From the NCBI RefSeq assembly GCF_014205175.1, contig NZ_JACHNA010000001.1, forward strand, positions 1,860,001 through 1,924,000: a DNA stretch of 64,000 nt, given 5' to 3'. Shown here one piece after another: positions 61,006 through 64,000 of the stretch. The notes under the pieces were generated by a model, which saw only the letters and a program-made list of their open reading frames with translations, had not been told where the DNA came from and did no database searches. The position numbers and the translations under genes were made by a program. The first letter of the stretch is position 1; each line of letters starts with the position of its first letter. The DNA comes from Micrococcus cohnii. GTDB taxonomy: Bacteria; Actinomycetota; Actinomycetes; Actinomycetales; Micrococcaceae.

Positions 61006-62151
61006 CTATGCCCGCACGCCGTGGAGCTGCTGCCCCCACTGGTAGACGGTGCCGACTGCGTCGATGCCAGTGACGCCGACGACGATGCCGTCGATCTCGT
61101 GGCGGACGATGAACTCCTCACCCGCTTCCAGGTGGGCGTCTGCGCCGGCTGTGTACCCGACTCCGGAGATCATCTGACCGTAGACCATTGCCATGTAAGG
61201 GCTGCGTGGCAGGTAGGCGCCCGGATCGTCGCTAACGCCGAGGTCGTGCAATGCGGCCCGCGCGGCATGCGCACCCTGTGCGGCGGCGTCTTCCCAATGG
61301 TCGATGCGCCAGGCGTCCAGTGCTTCGTCGTGGTGCGTGGCCACGCCTCCGGCTGCGTAGACGTGGTCTGCCGCGGCGCGGAGGTGATCGTCGACGTCGA
61401 TACCGTTCGTCCACGGTGACGGGGCTGCGGGCGTCGTGCCGAGCGCGAGGAGAAGGAAGTCAGCCACGACGGGATTTCCGTCGTTGAGGGTGATGGTGAC
61501 ACCGGATTCTGTTTCGTCGACATGCTGGAGAGTGCGACCGAATCGGGCCTGCACCTTGGCGGCATGGTCGGCGGCGAGGCGCTCAGCCACGGGCGCCCCA
61601 AACGCTCCGACGCCGGGAACTGAACTGCGGGAGACCAGCGTGACCATGTGTCCGTCGGCTTGCAGAGACGAGGCCGTCTCGGCTGCGATGATTCCACCGC
61701 CGTAGATCGCTACCCGCGCGGGTCGCCCCAGTCCGGTCAGCAGCTTTCGGATGCCCAGGGCATCCCCCACGGAGTGAAGAGCGGTGACCCGCCCTTGTCC
61801 GGCGTCGTCGCCGCCGAACACGTCAGCGGGCAGGGAGCGGGGCATGCTCCCGGTCGCGACGATGAGCGCGTCGTAGGAGACTTGTGCGCCGGAGGTCAAC
61901 TGGGCCTGCTTCGCCGAGGTATCGACTTTAAGCACGGTGTCGGCGATGACCTCGATCTGAGGCAGCGGGAGCTTGATCATCTCCGGCGGTGTCTGACCGA
62001 ACGCGATTCCCTTGATGAGCATCCGCGTATAGGGCGTCTCCCCGGTGCGGGTCACCAGCGTCACCCGGACATCGTCGCGTGAGGCGAGAGTGCGGGCGGC
62101 TGCGGCCCCGGCTGCTCCCGATCCGAGGATGAGGACGTGCTGTGGGGTCAT
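61006..62151 (-). CDS. FAD/NAD(P)-dependent oxidoreductase
   Basis: 381 aa with the FAD-binding start MTPQHVLILGSGAAGAAAAR, the active-region TGETPYTRMLIKGIAFG, DALIVATGSMPR, the NAD(P) loop VAIYGGGIIAAETASSLQAD, and YAAGGVATHHDE near the C-terminus. The layout matches ferredoxin/rubredoxin reductase-like class I flavoproteins. It could deliver electrons to the FdxA two genes downstream. The cysteine pair of thiol reductases is absent. Confidence 0.85.
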   Translation of the reverse strand: MTPQHVLILGSGAAGAAAARTLASRDDVRVTLVTRTGETPYTRMLIKGIAFGQTPPEMIKLPLPQIEVIADTVLKVDTSAKQAQLTSGAQVSYDALIVATGSMPRSLPADVFGGDDAGQGRVTALHSVGDALGIRKLLTGLGRPARVAIYGGGIIAAETASSLQADGHMVTLVSRSSVPGVGAFGAPVAERLAADHAAKVQARFGRTLQHVDETESGVTITLNDGNPVVADFLLLALGTTPAAPSPWTNGIDVDDHLRAAADHVYAAGGVATHHDEALDAWRIDHWEDAAAQGAHAARAALHDLGVSDDPGAYLPRSPYMAMVYGQMISGVGYTAGADAHLEAGEEFIVRHEIDGIVVGVTGIDAVGTVYQWGQQLHGVRA

Positions 62152-62197
62152 AGAAGAACTCCTGGATGCTGGTCGTGATCGAACTGATGCGCCGGCG

Positions 62198-62551
62198 TCA
62201 GGAGCGCACGAGGCGGGCGATGGCCTCGGACGCCTCGCCGAGCCTCTGCTCGCTGACTGGTCCGCCGGCGAGTGCGGCGTCGAGGACGCAATGCTTGAGG
62301 TGATCGTCGAGCAGGCCGAGGGCGACGTTTTCGAGTGCCCTGGTGACTGCGGAGATCTGGGTGAGGATGTCGATGCAGTAGCGGTCCTCGTCGACCATCC
62401 GATCGATGCCGCGGATTTGGCCTTCCAGGCGGCGCAGGCGATTGCGGTACTTCGTCTTATCGCTGATGTATCCGTGGACGGACGCGTCGCCGTCGCCTCC
62501 TGCGGGGCAGGTGTCGAGATGGGTTTCGGTGGTGGGAGTCGTAGTGGTCAT
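62198..62551 (-). CDS. csoR: CsoR-family metal sensor, second copy
   Basis: 117 aa with an extra N-terminal stretch containing HLDTCPAGG. Ligands C59, H84 and C88 (RYCIDILTQISAV, DDHLKHC) are conserved, so Cu(I) sensing is expected. DNA-contact residues RLRRLEGQIRGIDRMVDEDR. It sits between the FAD oxidoreductase and the YHS/CopA pair, and differs enough from the other CsoR to have come separately. Confidence 0.9.
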   Translation of the reverse strand: MTTTTPTTETHLDTCPAGGDGDASVHGYISDKTKYRNRLRRLEGQIRGIDRMVDEDRYCIDILTQISAVTRALENVALGLLDDHLKHCVLDAALAGGPVSEQRLGEASEAIARLVRS

Positions 62552-62617
62552 GTCGGCTCGCTCCGATCAGGTGGCGGGGTGCCGCAGCGGTGCCGCGGCA
62601 CCCCGCACGCTGGTGGA

Positions 62618-62869
62618 TTACGCCATGTTGGCGGCGTACTTGGCTGGGTCCGAATCGAACGCGGGCCCACAGCCAGCGCAGCAGAAGTAGTAGCGCTCAT
62701 CCTCGAAGTCGCGGTAGAGGCCGGCGGCCTCGGCGGTCTTCTTGCTGACCGGGGTGCCGACCATGACCGGGCAGGTAGTCATGTCATCGGCGCCCCCGCC
62801 AAGAAGGTTCTCGCGTCCACCGTTCTCCACGGCCGGGTTGGTCTCGTTCGTGCTGCAGCAGCTGCTCAT
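62618..62869 (-). CDS. YHS-domain metal-binding protein
   Basis: 83 aa from the ATG at 62869; a GTG at 62926 overlapping the ATPase stop would add 19 atypical residues. The N-terminus SSCCSTNET has two adjacent cysteines. The YHS part reads TTCPVMVGTPVSKKTAEAAG, then RDFEDERYYFCCAGCGPAFD. These cysteines can bind Cu(I) or Ag, suggesting a small chaperone for the adjacent CopA ATPase. Confidence 0.8.
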   Translation of the reverse strand: MSSCCSTNETNPAVENGGRENLLGGGADDMTTCPVMVGTPVSKKTAEAAGLYRDFEDERYYFCCAGCGPAFDSDPAKYAANMA

Positions 62870-62922
62870 TCTCTGGTGTTCCTTCGTTATTGGATTCGTG
62901 TGGATGGGTGGGTTCTCGTACG

Positions 62923-64000
62923 TCACTTCGAGGCGACGCTCGTGAACCCGCGCAGGCGGAGGCTGTTGCCGACGACGAAGACGCTGGAGAACGCCATCGC
63001 CGCACCTGCGAGCATGGGGTTGAGCATGCCGAGCGCAGCGACCGGGATCGCGGCGGTGTTGTAAGCGAATGCCCAGAACAGGTTGGTCTTGATCGTCGAC
63101 AGGGTCTTCCTGGACAGGCGGATCGCGTCGACGGCGGCCCGCAGGTCACCGCGCACGAGCGTGATGTCGGAGGCCTCGATCGCGACGTCCGTGCCGGTGC
63201 CCATCGCGAGGCCCAGGTCGGCCTGCGCGAGCGCGGGGGCGTCGTTGACGCCGTCGCCGACCATCGCGACGATCTTGCCCTCTTCCTGGAGGCGGGTGAC
63301 GACGTCGACCTTGTCCTTGGGTAGCACTTCGGCGATGACCTCGTCGATGCCGACCTCGGACGCGATCTGGCGGGCCACGGCCTCGTTGTCACCGGTGAGC
63401 AGCACCGGGGTCAGGCCGATCTCCTTGAGCCCGCGGATCGCCTCGGCGCTCGTGGGCTTGACGGTGTCGGCGACGACCAGGATGCCACGCGCAGCACCGT
63501 CCCAGCCGATCGCGACGACCGTCTTGCCCTCGCCCTCGGCCTGGGCCTTCGCCTGTGCGACCTCCGGAGAGAGCTTCTGCGACCAGTCCGCCAGCAGAGA
63601 CTCGCGGCCGACGACGACCGGGGTCTCCTCGACGATGCCCTGCACGCCCTTGCCCTCGACATTGGCGAAGTCCTCTGGAGTAGGCAGCTGGCCGACTTCC
63701 TGGGTCGCGCCCTTGGCGATCGCCTGCGCAATCGGATGCTCGGAAGAGTCTTCCAGTGCACCGGCGAAACGCAGCAGCTCCGCACGATCCACACCGGGCT
63801 CAGTGATCACGTCGGTCAGAGTCATCTTGCCGCTGGTGACGGTGCCGGTCTTATCGAGCACGACGGTGTCGACCTTGCGAGTGGACTCCAGCACCTCCGG
63901 ACCCTTGATGAGGACGCCCATCTGCGCACCGCGCCCGGTGCCGACGAGCAGCGCGGTCGGGGTTGCCAGACCCAGCGCGCAGGGGCAGGCGATGACGAGC
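62923..64000 (-). CDS. copA: CopA-type copper-exporting P1B-ATPase (partial, N-terminus beyond window end)
   Basis: The reverse frame is open from the window end. It begins with LVIACPCALGLATPTALLVG, so the membrane motif is CPC, as in Cu(I) ATPases of the P1B-1 class, unlike the CPH pump upstream. Then VVLDKTGTVTSGKMTL (phosphorylation Asp), SSEHPIAQAI, and MVGDGVNDAPALAQADLGLA. The stop is at 62923. Metal-binding N-terminal domains, if any, lie outside. It forms a unit with the YHS protein and CsoR-2 downstream. Confidence 0.93.
   Translation of the reverse strand, partial: LVIACPCALGLATPTALLVGTGRGAQMGVLIKGPEVLESTRKVDTVVLDKTGTVTSGKMTLTDVITEPGVDRAELLRFAGALEDSSEHPIAQAIAKGATQEVGQLPTPEDFANVEGKGVQGIVEETPVVVGRESLLADWSQKLSPEVAQAKAQAEGEGKTVVAIGWDGAARGILVVADTVKPTSAEAIRGLKEIGLTPVLLTGDNEAVARQIASEVGIDEVIAEVLPKDKVDVVTRLQEEGKIVAMVGDGVNDAPALAQADLGLAMGTGTDVAIEASDITLVRGDLRAAVDAIRLSRKTLSTIKTNLFWAFAYNTAAIPVAALGMLNPMLAGAAMAFSSVFVVGNSLRLRGFTSVASK

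Overview
The window is GC-rich with strongly codon-biased genes, many four-base ATGA/GTGA stop-start overlaps and several genes that look leaderless. Together with its gene families (CmtR-type ArsR regulators, CopB/CsoR pairs, actinobacterial-style Tat and lipoprotein signals) this points to a high-GC actinobacterium, most likely of the Micrococcales (Micrococcus-like). That assignment is inference from gene content, not a database match.

Layout. (A) 1-16.2 kb looks like chromosomal backbone of very high GC. It starts with three genes of a Wadjet-type plasmid-defence operon (jetA-jetB-jetC, reverse strand, jetC cut by the window start; jetD would lie outside). It continues with a secreted SH3/NlpC-P60-like hydrolase, a DUF1963 (YwqG) protein, an AGCS sodium:alanine symporter, an HNH/excalibur lipoprotein, an unusual array of 31-bp repeats in opposed orientation, a DUF457-type membrane protein, a PhoD phosphatase with a fibronectin-III partner, and a pair of tandem small paralogues. 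(B) 16.2-29.3 kb is a patchwork metal-resistance and insertion-sequence zone: cadmium (CmtR/CadD-like), mercury (MerR/MerA with a clear mer operator) and zinc/cadmium (ArsR/CDF), followed by fragments cut by two IS5-family (IS427-like) elements. One of these IS elements appears to carry an SRPBCC passenger gene. (C) 29.3-39.9 kb carries an MFS exporter and an ABC-F protein behind a possible leader-peptide attenuator, then a complete Tn7-like transposition operon (TnsA, TnsB, TnsC, two TniQ proteins and a small basic ORF). (D) 40-51 kb is a defence and decay zone: a single-chain MmeI-like restriction-modification enzyme, an IS481 transposase, an NmrA/WYL divergent pair, a truncated and nonsense-mutated hsdR with a Schlafen/AlbA-type gene coupled to it, and a NUDIX hydrolase. 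(E) 51.5-64 kb is a second metal island. It has a CDF exporter with ArsR, decayed regulators, tRNA-Cys, and a copper operon (YdhK lipoprotein, CopB-type ATPase, CsoR) behind an apparent CsoR operator. It ends with a redox/MFS cassette and a second CsoR, YHS protein and CPC-type copper ATPase cut by the window end.

How it works together. The metal genes form regulator-plus-effector pairs, usually translationally coupled. Three near-palindromic copper-type operators (51.68, 55.34 and 59.33 kb) suggest one CsoR regulon. Mobility genes (Tn7-like operon, two IS427-like, one IS481 plus one IS481 relic) sit between the resistance blocks, and several genes at block borders are truncated or frameshifted, as expected for an island built by successive insertions and deletions. 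No rRNA or CRISPR array was seen; one tRNA was found.
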